This document shows positions 37,025 to 46,850 of a stretch of DNA of 64,000 nucleotides, piece by piece. Position 1 is the stretch's first letter. Each line of letters starts with the position of its first letter. The translations under genes and the position numbers were made by a program. Origin of the DNA: Lewinellaceae bacterium (lineage in GTDB: Bacteria; Bacteroidota; Bacteroidia; Chitinophagales; Saprospiraceae); the NCBI GenBank assembly GCA_020636215.1, contig JACJYG010000008.1, positions 358,501 through 422,500 of the forward strand, written 5' to 3'. The notes under the pieces were generated by a model, which ran no database searches, was not told where the DNA came from, and saw only the letters and a program-made list of their open reading frames with translations.

Positions 37025-40000
37025 TCATTTATAAGTCTAAAATATTTTTCAGATTGCCATTGATCATCAGTCCCTCTTATGCCTGAATTCGATATTCTGA
37101 CTCCGCTTCTTATGTTAATGCCTGTTTCTTTATTCCCATTTATCAATTTGCCAGAATATCCAATAATATTATCTCCATCCAATATGGACCTAACATCCCT
37201 CACAGACCAATTCGGGTTTTTCAAAATTGTTCTAACCGCTTCAGTACGAGTCAACGATATTGATTTTACTTCATCAATATTAAATTTGCTTAAGGATATT
37301 CCTACGCTAATCCCTCCAGAAATTCCGAATTGATTATCGCCAATACTAATATCAACTGGCCCTCCAGCAAATGTTGTTACCGCTGCCTTACTGATTGCGG
37401 CCTTAAAAGAGGAAGATTTCCAATCAACTAATATCCCTGCATCAAAAAGATCTATATCTCCCCCTAAAAAGAACTGAGGGTTGGGACTGCCTTCATATAG
37501 AGTTTCAGCATTCTCAACAAAAGCAGTCCCGGTAATAGCATAACTTGTGATTCCATAACTATCAAAGGCAAGCCCTAATTGATCAAATTGCCCTAAACCT
37601 TCAATACCCCCCAATGAAAACCTTGCTTCCGCGAAAAGAAAAATAACGGGTGGAGATTGTCTCTTATCTTCTTCTTCCTGCTTGAATTGTTCATTTAAAT
37701 GATTCCAAGCATCTGCTCCCTGAACATATGCTCCAGTTGGATCGACTAGCCTAATTGGGTTATTGAGAGTATAATTAAAAGGCGAATAGGAATGGTAACT
37801 TTCTGCCAGCGGATCAACCCCCGTAAACCTACCCACCGCCCCATCATACCACCTCGCCCCATAATCCATGAGGTTGATGCCGTAGTCTTCATTCAGCTCC
37901 TTGCCATTATACAGGTACTTGTTCTCCGGAGCCACCGTAGCATACCAGGGCCCATCCTGGTTCATCCCAAACGGGTAGTAATGGCTTTCTTGTGTGACCT
38001 CAAACTCATTCAACGGCGTACTGGGGTTCTCCTCCTCCAGGTCAATACGCCCATTCTGGTTAAAGTCCGAGAAGCCGAGCCTTGTATTTCCAAGGTGATC
38101 CTGGTGGAAATACTCCGCCCGGAAGCGGGTTATGCCAGGGCCGCCACTGTACTCCGCCACCATCCGGCCGTCGGGCAGGTTGATGGCTTCCAGTTGGCCG
38201 TCGCGGTATTCGATGCCGCCGTCGTAAAGAACTGCTCCAAACTCACCATCCTTTTTCCACTTTCGCCCTGTAGCGTCGTAGGTGAGGGACATGGCGCCTA
38301 TGGAAGTAGGTAAGTTAAGGAAATTGTACTGCATCATCAAACCCTTGTGGGGGTCATATTCGAGGTTGCCGTTGTCGTCGTACTGGTACAGGGCGGTGAA
38401 GCTGGCGCCGGGCTTGAAGCCATATACCCGGCTATCTATGGGCGCCTCGTCTTTGACATTGCTCATCTGGTTCGGGCGCTCCCCGTTGTAAAGCATTGTC
38501 AGCCGGTCTATCTCCCGGGGCACGAAGCAATCTCCATCGAAAACCAGGCCTTTGCGGGTGATGGACTTGATGTTGCCCACTGCATCATAACCGATGCCTG
38601 GCACGCTAAACTCCTCAGAAGCTACGGCCTGAGGCCCCTGGCCGGGGGTGGCGTTGGCCGGCAATTCCAGGAAGCCGTAGTTGGCGGAAATGACCCGGTT
38701 GAGGGGATCGTAGCTGTACTGATAGTATTTCGGGGCCCGGCTGGTGATTTTCCAGCGCAGTTCCTTGATGTTGCCGTTGGGTTCATACTGCTCGAAACGC
38801 ATGGCAAACAGGGGCTTGCGCTCCGTTACCACTATGGTGAACACCTGGCTGTTGGCTGTGATTTCCTGCTCATCGAGCACCAGGTGCGGCCCGTCGAGTT
38901 GGTTCAGCAGGCTGTCGCCCAGGATGTACATAGTGGAGCCGTCGCACAGTTCTACCAGGTACAGCGTGATGGGCAGCTCATAATTGTTGGGGTACATATT
39001 GCACATCGCATTCTGTATCTGGGCAACGGATTCCTCCTGTTTCTTTTTGTCCTGGTAGGAACAGCCCAGACCCGGAAGGTTGCATTCTTCCGAAGGCGAT
39101 TCCGTTTCTATGTCGTGGATGTCGCGGCCGCCCGTCGTGGCTCTCTCGCTGAGCAGTGCGCTGAGGGATAGGTTTTGGGCCGGGCCTTCAGTATACCGCA
39201 CCTTGAAATCTTGGGTAGCCTTGCTGATGTGCAGGCGTTTTTCACGGGTGTAAGAACCCTCTACCACGCTCAGCTCGTCAGGGAAGGCCCAGCGCACAGC
39301 GCCATTGTTGAGGCGCACTTTGTAAAGCACCGCCGGGTAGCTGAGGTTGCCGGCCGTTTTACCCGCCATTAGGGCTTCCATTTGGAGCAGTGAGGCCGGC
39401 TGCTCGTGTTCTTCCCCTTTGGGCTTGCCGGGAAGGTTGTTGCAGGGTATAGGCGTGGTAGCGCTTTTTATGAAATCTTTTTTGAATGTATTGGACTTTA
39501 CCGTGTACTCAATCCAATCAAAGGGGTAATCCGTTTGAGAAATTTTTAAAAACACCAAATAATCGATATTATTCCTATTCTCAACTGGCGTCACAGTAAG
39601 GGCTACATCTTCAAAAATGTACCCGTTATTTCCTAGCCAGGATTCGAGCTCCGGCTCAAGGCTGCCCAAATTTAAGGAGAGAATATAAGGATAATTCAAT
39701 AAGGGGATAAGGCTATCTCCTATGCCGTAAATTCCGGCCACGCCATCTGATAATGGGCCTTTCAATACAAAATTGACGGAATAATCGGCCAACTCAACAT
39801 AGCAAATATCATTTTCACAGGGGTCCAGGCCATCGATGGCCACATCGCCGCCATTTATACAAAGTTCCTCGGCCAGTTCCGGAAAATCCACTTTCTTTTC
39901 AATTTGGATAGTATCGCCGCTCACATCAGAACCAAACCCGCATTCATCATACTTCAACTGATCGTAATAAATAGAATTCATATCGGTTACCCAACCCCGG

Positions 40001-43000
40001 ATGTTGTATTTCAACTTCACCTTATCCAGGGCGCTGAAAGGATCCAGGGAGCCATAGTACTTGGCCTTCACCTGGTCTTTGACATCATACGACCGGCCGA
40101 AAACAAACCCATCGGCCATTTGGCTGGCAAAGGCTGTATAGCCCAGCTCGCGGCCAAAACTGTCATAGAAATGGCTGGTCACCAACTGGAGTTGTTCCGG
40201 GCCATTGTGGGTTCTGGTTTCCTTTCTCAGCCAATCGGCATCGTTGTATTGAAACAGGTATGAATCAGTGCCCAATGGGTTGTTTTCCAATTGTTTTTCC
40301 ACTCTCCCAAAGGCATCGTATGTATAGTCTGAGTGCATAAAATTATTGGAGGCGCCGTCGAAAACCCTGGCCTCCGTCCACATCATCCTGCCGGTATTGA
40401 TTTGCAGGCCAGTGCCTTCGCCATAGCTGTTCTCGATTATCCTGGAGCCTGGGGAGCCGTGGGAAGCATTAGGGTTGGTGGGGTCCCAGCCATTGATCTT
40501 GGCCCACCTCACCAGTGTTTCCCGGCCATACCCGTCATAGGTATAATCCAGGCGGTTGCCGTTGCCGTCGATGGAGTATTTGAGCAAGTCGTTGGTATCG
40601 TAATACCGGAAAAGCTGCACTTCGCTGCCCGGCACTTTCTTGGATACCATCCGGTTGCGCACGTCATATTCGTACTCGTACGGATCCCCTGCGGGCGGGT
40701 ATACCCGGGAGAGGTTGCTGCGGTTATCGTACTCATATTCGGTAATGCCGCCATTGGCATCCACAAAACGGTATTGGCGGCCCAGGATGTCGGTGAGCGT
40801 AGCGCTGACATTGCCTTTCTCATCCGTGGCGCTCACTTTGTAATAGTTGTTTTCCCCGGAATAGGCCGTTTGGGTGGAGTTGCCATCCGGGAAAGTTGCC
40901 TTCAGCACCCTGCCCAGGGGAGAGCGCTCGTGCTCATAGGTTGTGTATGTCCCCACCTGGTAGGTTTCCTTTTTCACCCGCCCGGCATTATCGTAAAATA
41001 TTTCCTGCTTGGGCACTCCGTTGTGGCTCTGGCGGGTGGGCCGGCCCAGGCCGTCAAATTCCTCCTCGATGGTTTGGGTGGGCGTACCATCCGCGTAAGT
41101 GGTGGTGGTAGTAATTTTGTTGTTGCCGCCGCCAATTTCGTAGGTATAATCAGTGGTTACGGCTCCGCTGCGGGCTCTCACCTGTTTCAGCCGGCCCAGG
41201 CCGTCATAGGAATATTCGGTGGACTGGCCATCGATATCTTCAATTTCCTGCACATAGGGCGAGCCGCCGGAGTCATGGTATGTATACCCCCAACGCCAGT
41301 CAATGAATGATTTTCCATCCAGCAGTTTGTTGGCGGTCCATTGATAATTGATCGGCGCAAAGCCCATGGCCGTATAGTCGTTTGGCATGCCTTCGGCTAC
41401 ATAGCCCGAGATACTGCCCCGTAGCAGTTCACTGCCATCCTCCAGGATTTCATAATAGGATGTTGGGTAAAACCCAGAATACCCCTTGCGCCAGCCGCCG
41501 GCCAGCCCGCCAACGTACTTTTTCTCTTGTAATGGGATAGAAACCATATTGGCGCCCAGCAATGTGGGGTTGTTTTGTTCCAGGGCGTATTCGTACTCTG
41601 TCCGGTGCAGCTCCCCATCGCTGTTCGTGATGCTCATGGACGTCGGGTTGTAATGAGGGTTTTGAGGGTTCGACATCGCATTATATTCGTAAGTAGTAGT
41701 GGAGGTAACGCCATCGAGCGTGTGCACCGTTTGGAAAACCCGGAATGGCACACGAGTCCTCACCTTATACGCTTGCCAGAGGATACCTCCCCCTCCAGGG
41801 CCGGTGGTTGTGGTTTTTACCATCTGGCTCTGGCCGCTGATATAATCGTTGTAGCCATTGCCGTACGAGCAGAAACAGTCAAAGGTGCTTTCTTCCTGTT
41901 TTACTCCCGTTTCCTCCCAGGTGGAGGAGTAGCTTGTATTGCCCGCTATTTCTCTCAGCTCTTCCGGAGGAAACGGATACTCTGAGTAGCTGTAATTGTT
42001 TGCACCCGCAGGCGGCTCTTCGGTGTAGAACTGGTATTCCGTCCAACCGTTTCCTTTCAGGTATTCCACCACCCGGCCATAGCCGATGTGGTTGCCTTGG
42101 AAATCCCCAAGCGGCACAATGCTGTTTTCCAGGAACAGGTTACAGCCAGAACAGGTGCTCCCAACACCGCCGCCTATGCCCGTGACGAGCTGGATATCGT
42201 CGTAATTGAACCAATAACGGGGCAGGTTGTACAGTATGCCGCTGGATTTCGTGCTATCTTCCTGAAGGTATTTGTATTCCCTGGTAATGATATTTCCATT
42301 GCCATCGTCAATTTCGGACTTCTTCAGCCGAAGGCCGCCCACCTTTATATTTTCTTCTACGGTTACAGGCGCTCCACCATATATGTAAAAATCTCCATCT
42401 ACCCGGACGGCATAAGAGATAAAGGTATATGTCACCCCAGGTACAAGCATATTATTAAATAATGACTGTAAGCTGCCGGAGTTAGAATAATGCCCAGAAG
42501 AAGGCACATTGAATACTGCCTCTGTAATAAAACTACCATTTCGATAGACTCTAATTGTGTCTGTGGGAGGATAATCAGAATTTCCGCACACTACAGGAGC
42601 AAGTTCAATAGAATAAAATAGCTGCGAAAGCTCTGATGAAGTAAAACTAATGGAGCTTGGCACACTCCCCTGCGAAAAGCCCCCTGGCCCATTACAAAGG
42701 TTAGAAAACCCTATTTCCATTGCCAATAAAGGCGGGGCTTGTTCTGAACTCACACGGTGATATTCATTGGCTTCATACTCCAGCCGGTGCGACCCGCCTG
42801 TTGGGTAGGCAATGCTTTCCAATGTACCCAAAAGCATGGGGCCTTCATGTGTTTCTCGGTCAGATGTGCCTGTATATTCAACGTCCACGGGGCCATTATT
42901 CGTCATTATCTCTTCCGATATCGGCGGGATGTTGAGCTGGCTGGAATTGAAAACAGTATTGTTGGCATCAGCCCCGTTGTAGTACCCCCAATGGTCTAAA

Positions 43001-43041
43001 GCCAGGGAAAGCTGGTGCGGAAGCGAGCCGCCATCCCCCAT
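37021..43041 (-). CDS. RHS/YD-repeat protein, main part with C-terminal tip
   Basis: 2006 aa from the first ATG, but the frame is open to 43242 and continuous with the upstream reading frame, separated only by one TAA at 43243-43245. YD repeats (SYDGLGRLKQ, YDNRSNLSRVYPP and others) run from about 610 to 950. A bulky insert with Cys pairs follows. The RHS-associated core closes at about 1690-1770 (YLYNGKELNEDYGINLM, YGARWYDGAVGRFTG, DPLAE, DPTGA). The final ~235 residues are an AT-rich variable tip, beta-rich and Gly-rich (GISGGISVGISLSKF), of unknown activity. A secreted cell-surface toxin shell by family; expression is doubtful because of the stop. Confidence 0.85.
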   Translation of the reverse strand: MGDGGSLPHQLSLALDHWGYYNGADANNTVFNSSQLNIPPISEEIMTNNGPVDVEYTGTSDRETHEGPMLLGTLESIAYPTGGSHRLEYEANEYHRVSSEQAPPLLAMEIGFSNLCNGPGGFSQGSVPSSISFTSSELSQLFYSIELAPVVCGNSDYPPTDTIRVYRNGSFITEAVFNVPSSGHYSNSGSLQSLFNNMLVPGVTYTFISYAVRVDGDFYIYGGAPVTVEENIKVGGLRLKKSEIDDGNGNIITREYKYLQEDSTKSSGILYNLPRYWFNYDDIQLVTGIGGGVGSTCSGCNLFLENSIVPLGDFQGNHIGYGRVVEYLKGNGWTEYQFYTEEPPAGANNYSYSEYPFPPEELREIAGNTSYSSTWEETGVKQEESTFDCFCSYGNGYNDYISGQSQMVKTTTTGPGGGGILWQAYKVRTRVPFRVFQTVHTLDGVTSTTTYEYNAMSNPQNPHYNPTSMSITNSDGELHRTEYEYALEQNNPTLLGANMVSIPLQEKKYVGGLAGGWRKGYSGFYPTSYYEILEDGSELLRGSISGYVAEGMPNDYTAMGFAPINYQWTANKLLDGKSFIDWRWGYTYHDSGGSPYVQEIEDIDGQSTEYSYDGLGRLKQVRARSGAVTTDYTYEIGGGNNKITTTTTYADGTPTQTIEEEFDGLGRPTRQSHNGVPKQEIFYDNAGRVKKETYQVGTYTTYEHERSPLGRVLKATFPDGNSTQTAYSGENNYYKVSATDEKGNVSATLTDILGRQYRFVDANGGITEYEYDNRSNLSRVYPPAGDPYEYEYDVRNRMVSKKVPGSEVQLFRYYDTNDLLKYSIDGNGNRLDYTYDGYGRETLVRWAKINGWDPTNPNASHGSPGSRIIENSYGEGTGLQINTGRMMWTEARVFDGASNNFMHSDYTYDAFGRVEKQLENNPLGTDSYLFQYNDADWLRKETRTHNGPEQLQLVTSHFYDSFGRELGYTAFASQMADGFVFGRSYDVKDQVKAKYYGSLDPFSALDKVKLKYNIRGWVTDMNSIYYDQLKYDECGFGSDVSGDTIQIEKKVDFPELAEELCINGGDVAIDGLDPCENDICYVELADYSVNFVLKGPLSDGVAGIYGIGDSLIPLLNYPYILSLNLGSLEPELESWLGNNGYIFEDVALTVTPVENRNNIDYLVFLKISQTDYPFDWIEYTVKSNTFKKDFIKSATTPIPCNNLPGKPKGEEHEQPASLLQMEALMAGKTAGNLSYPAVLYKVRLNNGAVRWAFPDELSVVEGSYTREKRLHISKATQDFKVRYTEGPAQNLSLSALLSERATTGGRDIHDIETESPSEECNLPGLGCSYQDKKKQEESVAQIQNAMCNMYPNNYELPITLYLVELCDGSTMYILGDSLLNQLDGPHLVLDEQEITANSQVFTIVVTERKPLFAMRFEQYEPNGNIKELRWKITSRAPKYYQYSYDPLNRVISANYGFLELPANATPGQGPQAVASEEFSVPGIGYDAVGNIKSITRKGLVFDGDCFVPREIDRLTMLYNGERPNQMSNVKDEAPIDSRVYGFKPGASFTALYQYDDNGNLEYDPHKGLMMQYNFLNLPTSIGAMSLTYDATGRKWKKDGEFGAVLYDGGIEYRDGQLEAINLPDGRMVAEYSGGPGITRFRAEYFHQDHLGNTRLGFSDFNQNGRIDLEEENPSTPLNEFEVTQESHYYPFGMNQDGPWYATVAPENKYLYNGKELNEDYGINLMDYGARWYDGAVGRFTGVDPLAESYHSYSPFNYTLNNPIRLVDPTGAYVQGADAWNHLNEQFKQEEEDKRQSPPVIFLFAEARFSLGGIEGLGQFDQLGLAFDSYGITSYAITGTAFVENAETLYEGSPNPQFFLGGDIDLFDAGILVDWKSSSFKAAISKAAVTTFAGGPVDISIGDNQFGISGGISVGISLSKFNIDEVKSISLTRTEAVRTILKNPNWSVRDVRSILDGDNIIGYSGKLINGNKETGINIRSGVRISNSGIRGTDDQWQSEKYFRLINE

Positions 43042-43242
43042 GTAACTGAAAGTGTAAGGGGGGATGGTTATCCCATCGCCCAGGCAACTGGACTCCTGTA
43101 CGGAAAGTAGTTTCAGGCGCTTGTCCTCCGCCCCGCCCCGGGCGTAACTCGTATTGTCTTGCCAGTACCCGTAGGAAAGGGTAAATTCTTTACATACGGT
43201 GCTGGCCCCTTCACGGACGATAATCCGCTCTAACCGTTTTGC

Positions 43243-44334
43243 TTACAATGGCCCATAGTTATACGGGCCGCCATTGTAAAAATATTGGTAGGGGTGTAAA
43301 TCCTCCCGCGCGCTTTCATCGGCAATGAACTCGATGGAACCCAAATTATAGCTAATCAAAGAAAGCCGGTAGGTGGTTACATCATACCAATTCACCCGCG
43401 AACAGCCACTCCCGGAATTCAACTCAACAGAACTACAGCTTCCCAGGCTGTTGTAGCTGTACTGTTCTGCATCGTAGCTCAAATTGATTTCGTGTTGCCC
43501 ATCAACTGATTCCACTTTTACCAGCATCCAGCTTGAAGCCACGGGGTTTTCTCCCATTGCCGCCGTTTTTTCTACCATTGGCGTTGCCTGGCTTGAGGCG
43601 CTGTTTACTCCAAAATGGTATTTCACCCCATCCGGCGCAATAATGGTAAAGCCCTTTATCCTATCCGATTCATTGCTGGTGGATTTGTCATGTCGCTGGA
43701 TGAGCAGGTTTTGTTTAGGGACAAGTACAGGCTCTCCGTTTTTGTCGAAGTAAAACTTGCCGCTGTAGCCGGCAAAGTTGAAAGAGAAAATGTCCGCTTC
43801 TCCATCGATGTTGCCCTGGAAAATATCATCAAGGGCCTGGTAGGCAGGCGTGCCTGGAATAAGCGGGTTATTGGGGTCCATATCAGGGATATTTTGCACA
43901 GTCAGGCCGCTTAAGAAATACCCCCCAAAATGTTCATCTGGCTTGCCTATCACCGTCCGTATTACCCTGCCTCCCGCGTTCAAGCTCCAGCCCAGCCCTA
44001 CCCAGCTCGCCGGCTCCCCTACTTTTACGCCGGATGCATGGTAGCTCAGGCTAACGGGCAGGCTGACAGTCCCATCCTTGGCGCTATGGACCGGCACGGA
44101 TATGCTCGGCGTACCCGTGTAATACCCCACGGGGATATCCGTATACTTCCCCAGGCTGGCCGCCTCCGGAGAGGGCATCGCCACATCTCCCAATAAATTA
44201 TTCACCGGCTGTGCAGCCACTGGGGACAGCCCAACAAACAGGAAGAGGAGCAGCAAGTAACAAGCTGCAAAAAATAGTTTGGCAAAGGCCTTAGCGCTTA
44301 GCGTAGCTTTCATCATCAAAGAGTTGAGCGTCAT
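43243..44334 (-). CDS. N-terminal part of the RHS/YD-repeat protein, ended by premature TAA
   Basis: 363 aa with an N-terminal signal peptide (LLLLFLFVGLSPVAAQ) and the usual start of Bacteroidota YD-repeat proteins: GDVAMPSPEAASLGKYTDIP, TGTPSISVPVHS, LPVSLSYHASGVKVGEPASW, LGWSLNAGGRVIR. It ends NYGPL-TAA. Beyond the stop the same frame continues with AKRLERIIVREGAS and joins the 2006-aa frame, so this is one ~2438-codon gene. A CAA-to-TAA change would explain it; a sequencing error is possible. Confidence 0.85.
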   Translation of the reverse strand: MTLNSLMMKATLSAKAFAKLFFAACYLLLLFLFVGLSPVAAQPVNNLLGDVAMPSPEAASLGKYTDIPVGYYTGTPSISVPVHSAKDGTVSLPVSLSYHASGVKVGEPASWVGLGWSLNAGGRVIRTVIGKPDEHFGGYFLSGLTVQNIPDMDPNNPLIPGTPAYQALDDIFQGNIDGEADIFSFNFAGYSGKFYFDKNGEPVLVPKQNLLIQRHDKSTSNESDRIKGFTIIAPDGVKYHFGVNSASSQATPMVEKTAAMGENPVASSWMLVKVESVDGQHEINLSYDAEQYSYNSLGSCSSVELNSGSGCSRVNWYDVTTYRLSLISYNLGSIEFIADESAREDLHPYQYFYNGGPYNYGPL

Positions 44335-44528
44335 GGCAATGGTATTTTCTCAGGGTTATTTTTTGGCAAAAAAACACAATCTCCAAGCCTGGCAGAAGGC
44401 TTGACAGTTATTGCAATGTCCTGCATGCTATTCAGGTGCAGGCATACCACAATTGCAGCGCATGTAACCACAACAAGGGCATGCTGCTTCCCAAAAAGGC
44501 TGGCCATTGGCATTTTACCACACCCCAC

Positions 44529-45183
44529 TGCAACAGCTATGGGCTGGCCACCTTTGTAAAATCAACCTTGTTGTTCAATATAGCCCGCTGATACAGGGGG
44601 TAAGGCGCGTGTGTTTATCTGAGGATAAATGGAGCTCAAAAATTTCAAAATGCCGAATTATGCCTTGGGCAATGTTTTCTTGAGTTTCTCAAAAAAGGTT
44701 TAGATAGGATAAGCTGATAGTAGTTATGCGCGTTGCTCAGAGGAAAACATTTTAAAAAACCAAGGCCTTCGTGAAAAAATGAAAATTTTTCAGGATGAGT
44801 TGAAAGCTCAGGTTATTGACAGGCTGGGAGAATAGCCATATTATCATTGCAACTCCCTGCCTGAGCTGCGGTTTCTTCGAAGCATCAGCATCCTTACATT
44901 GATAGCATCTCCATCTAGGGCAACCACGTGCTAATGAGTTTTATCGCCTCCTAGATTATCGCAGGCGGCCTGCTGATATACCATCTGGTATTTAGAAATT
45001 CCGGAAACCTTGATGGGAAAGGAACGACGTTGGATAGGAAAGTCAGAAATAGTAGTAAAAAGGAGGAAATAGTAGTGTGTGATTTTTTAAAAATACTGTA
45101 ATACTCCTGCGCCTGAAAATTGAGCCGTTAATAGTACAGGAAATGAGATATTTGAGGTAGGGCCATTCTTCCCGCCGGTAGCT
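44529..45183. other. Long intergenic stretch without recognisable gene
   Basis: About 650 bp (850 bp counting from the RHS start) between the RHS gene and xisI. All six frames are broken by stops. A minus-strand patch near 44860-44990 reads somewhat protein-like (LDGDAINVRMLMLRR) but is stop-interrupted and not assignable. Probably decayed DNA. Confidence 0.5.
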
Positions 45184-45519
45184 CTAGGATACCGCATAGT
45201 CGGAATATTCGCGAACTTTAGGGGAGAGGAAGCCAAGTACAATATCAGATTTTGGGACTCCCATCTCCATCAGTTTGAGCCCAAGGTCGATTTCAGTCAT
45301 ATTGCGCTGGATCCAGATCTTGCCTTGGATGATATCCATGTGGATCGGGCAATCGTGGATGAACTTGTTGCCTTCCCAGCCAATCGTGACCACTTGATAG
45401 CGGTGGTTTTCTTTATCCGCAATCAACTGGTTTTCAGCTTTCAGGTTGGAATACTTGACTTTTGAATATTCTGTGAGTATCTGGAGTATGATATTCTGGT
45501 ATTGCGCTATTTTATCCAT
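45184..45519 (-). CDS. xisI: XisI-family protein
   Basis: 111 aa, full length for the XisI family (fdxN element excision controlling factor of cyanobacteria). Typical features: VVTIGWEGNKFIHDCPIHMD, KIWIQRNMTEIDLG, MGVPKSDIVLGF. Overlaps xisH by 13 bp. No fdxN element or recombinase is present, so the historical excision role is unlikely here; XisH/XisI pairs are widespread orphan modules of unclear function. Confidence 0.9.
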   Translation of the reverse strand: MDKIAQYQNIILQILTEYSKVKYSNLKAENQLIADKENHRYQVVTIGWEGNKFIHDCPIHMDIIQGKIWIQRNMTEIDLGLKLMEMGVPKSDIVLGFLSPKVREYSDYAVS

Positions 45520-45920
45520 GATTTTATTTTTTCGGTATCGGGTTCGTATAGTATTATTTTGAATTCATGTTTGGTGAAGACCGCTTTTACCAAGGGCTCG
45601 TCCCCGAATGCATCGTAGATATCGGCTGGCATTGCCAGGAAGAGCACCCGGCTCGAATCAACCAATTTAAGTGCTTCCCGGTAGATCAGGTATTTGCCGA
45701 CTGCTTCGTGCAGAGCTGTAATAAAGGAGGCAATCCCGAATGTCTTTACTTCGACGGCTATTTTTTGGCCTTCTTTCTCTGCGCCGATCAGCTTTTCCGC
45801 CCCCAGGTCAATATGTACGGGAATGCGCCCCACTTTTAAATACAAGGGGTCATCTGTAATGGCCCAACCTTCGCCTTGAAGTGCTGTCCTGACTTCCTCA
45901 TGAAATTTATCTCTTGCCAT
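45507..45920 (-). CDS. xisH: XisH-family protein (PD-(D/E)xK nuclease-like fold)
   Basis: 137 aa from MARDKFHEEV, the usual start; a longer frame upstream runs into an RHS remnant. Motifs: HEEVRTALQGEGWAITDDP, DLGAEKLIGAEKEGQ and IAVEVKTF. The D...E-x-K arrangement is that of PD-(D/E)xK nucleases, to which the family has been related. Lies inside the RHS island, co-directional with it, and is the partner of the overlapping xisI. Confidence 0.9.
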   Translation of the reverse strand: MARDKFHEEVRTALQGEGWAITDDPLYLKVGRIPVHIDLGAEKLIGAEKEGQKIAVEVKTFGIASFITALHEAVGKYLIYREALKLVDSSRVLFLAMPADIYDAFGDEPLVKAVFTKHEFKIILYEPDTEKIKSWIK

Positions 45921-46040
45921 ACAATTGCCCCAATTCCAAGGTTGCGTATAGTAAGCTATAAATATAAAGCTTTCGACATACAAATGAAACGTTCGGCTGG
46001 GGAAGATGTTTTTCCCTGTGTTTGGCTGGCGAACAGTAGC

Positions 46041-46080
46041 CTGCTCCAAACTCGCCTTCCTTTTTCCACTTTCGGCCTGT
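46041..46080 (-). pseudogene. Forty-base RHS core fragment
   Basis: Matches 38232-38271 of the full RHS gene at 37 of 40 bases and reads TGRKWKKEGEFGA, as in the main copy's TGRKWKKDGEFGA. The rest of the core is gone; unrelated sequence leading to xisH follows. It marks the edge of a further displaced RHS module. Confidence 0.75.
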
Positions 46081-46173
46081 GATTGTATCTATATGGAATC
46101 AGCCCAAACAGTTCCAGCCCGAAAATGAAGTGGAAAACATCCTTATTTGATTGGAAAGGTATAACAACCCTAT

Positions 46174-46551
46174 TTACCTTGGCAAAGCCAGCGAGTCCGG
46201 GCACCCCAGATGCAGGAAAAAGGAGCGCTCTTCTCCGTCGGGCTTTTTGATATGATATGTAAGAGAGTTGGTGTCTTTTCGAATCGTGTCATTTACGGAA
46301 ACAAAGTTGAAAAAATCCTCGTGCGGACCTTTCTGCAAATAGAAATCATAGTTTTTAGCCTCAAATTGCCTGATTTCAAGTACGCGATATAGATGGTTTT
46401 CTTTCTGTACATACTTTTTTTCGATCACACCTTCAATTCTGTGTTTACTATCAATTCTTGCAATTCGGCAAACGGAAGGCTCACGAGGACCACAAGATGG
46501 CAAAATCAGGAGTAGGAAAAAAAAGCTATACAAATAGCAAAAGGTTTTCAT
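46174..46551 (-). CDS. Small lipoprotein, probable orphan immunity protein
   Basis: 125 aa with a lipoprotein signal peptide (FFLLLILPSC, Cys at about 20). The mature part, rich in charged residues (VQKENHLYRVLEIRQFEAKN), has no family I know. It lies 12 bp after the RHS-type tip remnant at 46564-46850 and just before an RHS core fragment, exactly where an immunity gene would sit. AT-rich like the other presumed immunity genes. Confidence 0.65.
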   Translation of the reverse strand: MKTFCYLYSFFFLLLILPSCGPREPSVCRIARIDSKHRIEGVIEKKYVQKENHLYRVLEIRQFEAKNYDFYLQKGPHEDFFNFVSVNDTIRKDTNSLTYHIKKPDGEERSFFLHLGCPDSLALPR

Positions 46552-46563
46552 GTTACGGCTATT

Positions 46564-46850
46564 TTATTCCCCATAAAAAGGTTTTGCCTTTCGCTCATTA
46601 GCGGGTTGGCTAAGTGCTCCTTGAAATGACATATTACTTTTGTTTCTGAATGAATACCCTCCCGAAAAAGCCAAGTTTAAAACTCCTCCTGAGGGTACTC
46701 TTCCAATTTCTTCTCCTGCGTAAGGGTTCCACACGAAATTATCATTGAACCAGCTATGAAAACGGGATTGATTAACTTCTCCTAACCTGTCAATCAATTT
46801 CAGGACGGCACACTCCCTGATTTCGCTAAAATCAGCCACCCCGTGACAGG
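46564..46850 (-). pseudogene. Truncated RHS-type C-terminal tip
   Basis: About 95 codons, open and ending in TAA, reading HGVADFSEIRECAVLKLIDR, WFNDNFVWNPYAGEE, GGVLNLAFSGGYSFRNKSNM. Upstream it runs into the 3' end of the aldehyde dehydrogenase gene, so no start or RHS core remains. AT-rich tip composition and the lipoprotein gene immediately downstream make it a displaced toxin tip. Toxin family not recognised. Confidence 0.5.

Noticed and set aside
44331..44528. Small 65-codon frame upstream of the RHS gene
   Set aside because: Overlaps the RHS start region, lacks a signal or family likeness, and its Cys/Met-rich composition looks random.
45184..45920. fdxN-type programmed excision element
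   Set aside because: XisH and XisI are present, but there is no recombinase (XisF-like), no nif or fdxN gene and no direct repeats that I can see at plausible borders.
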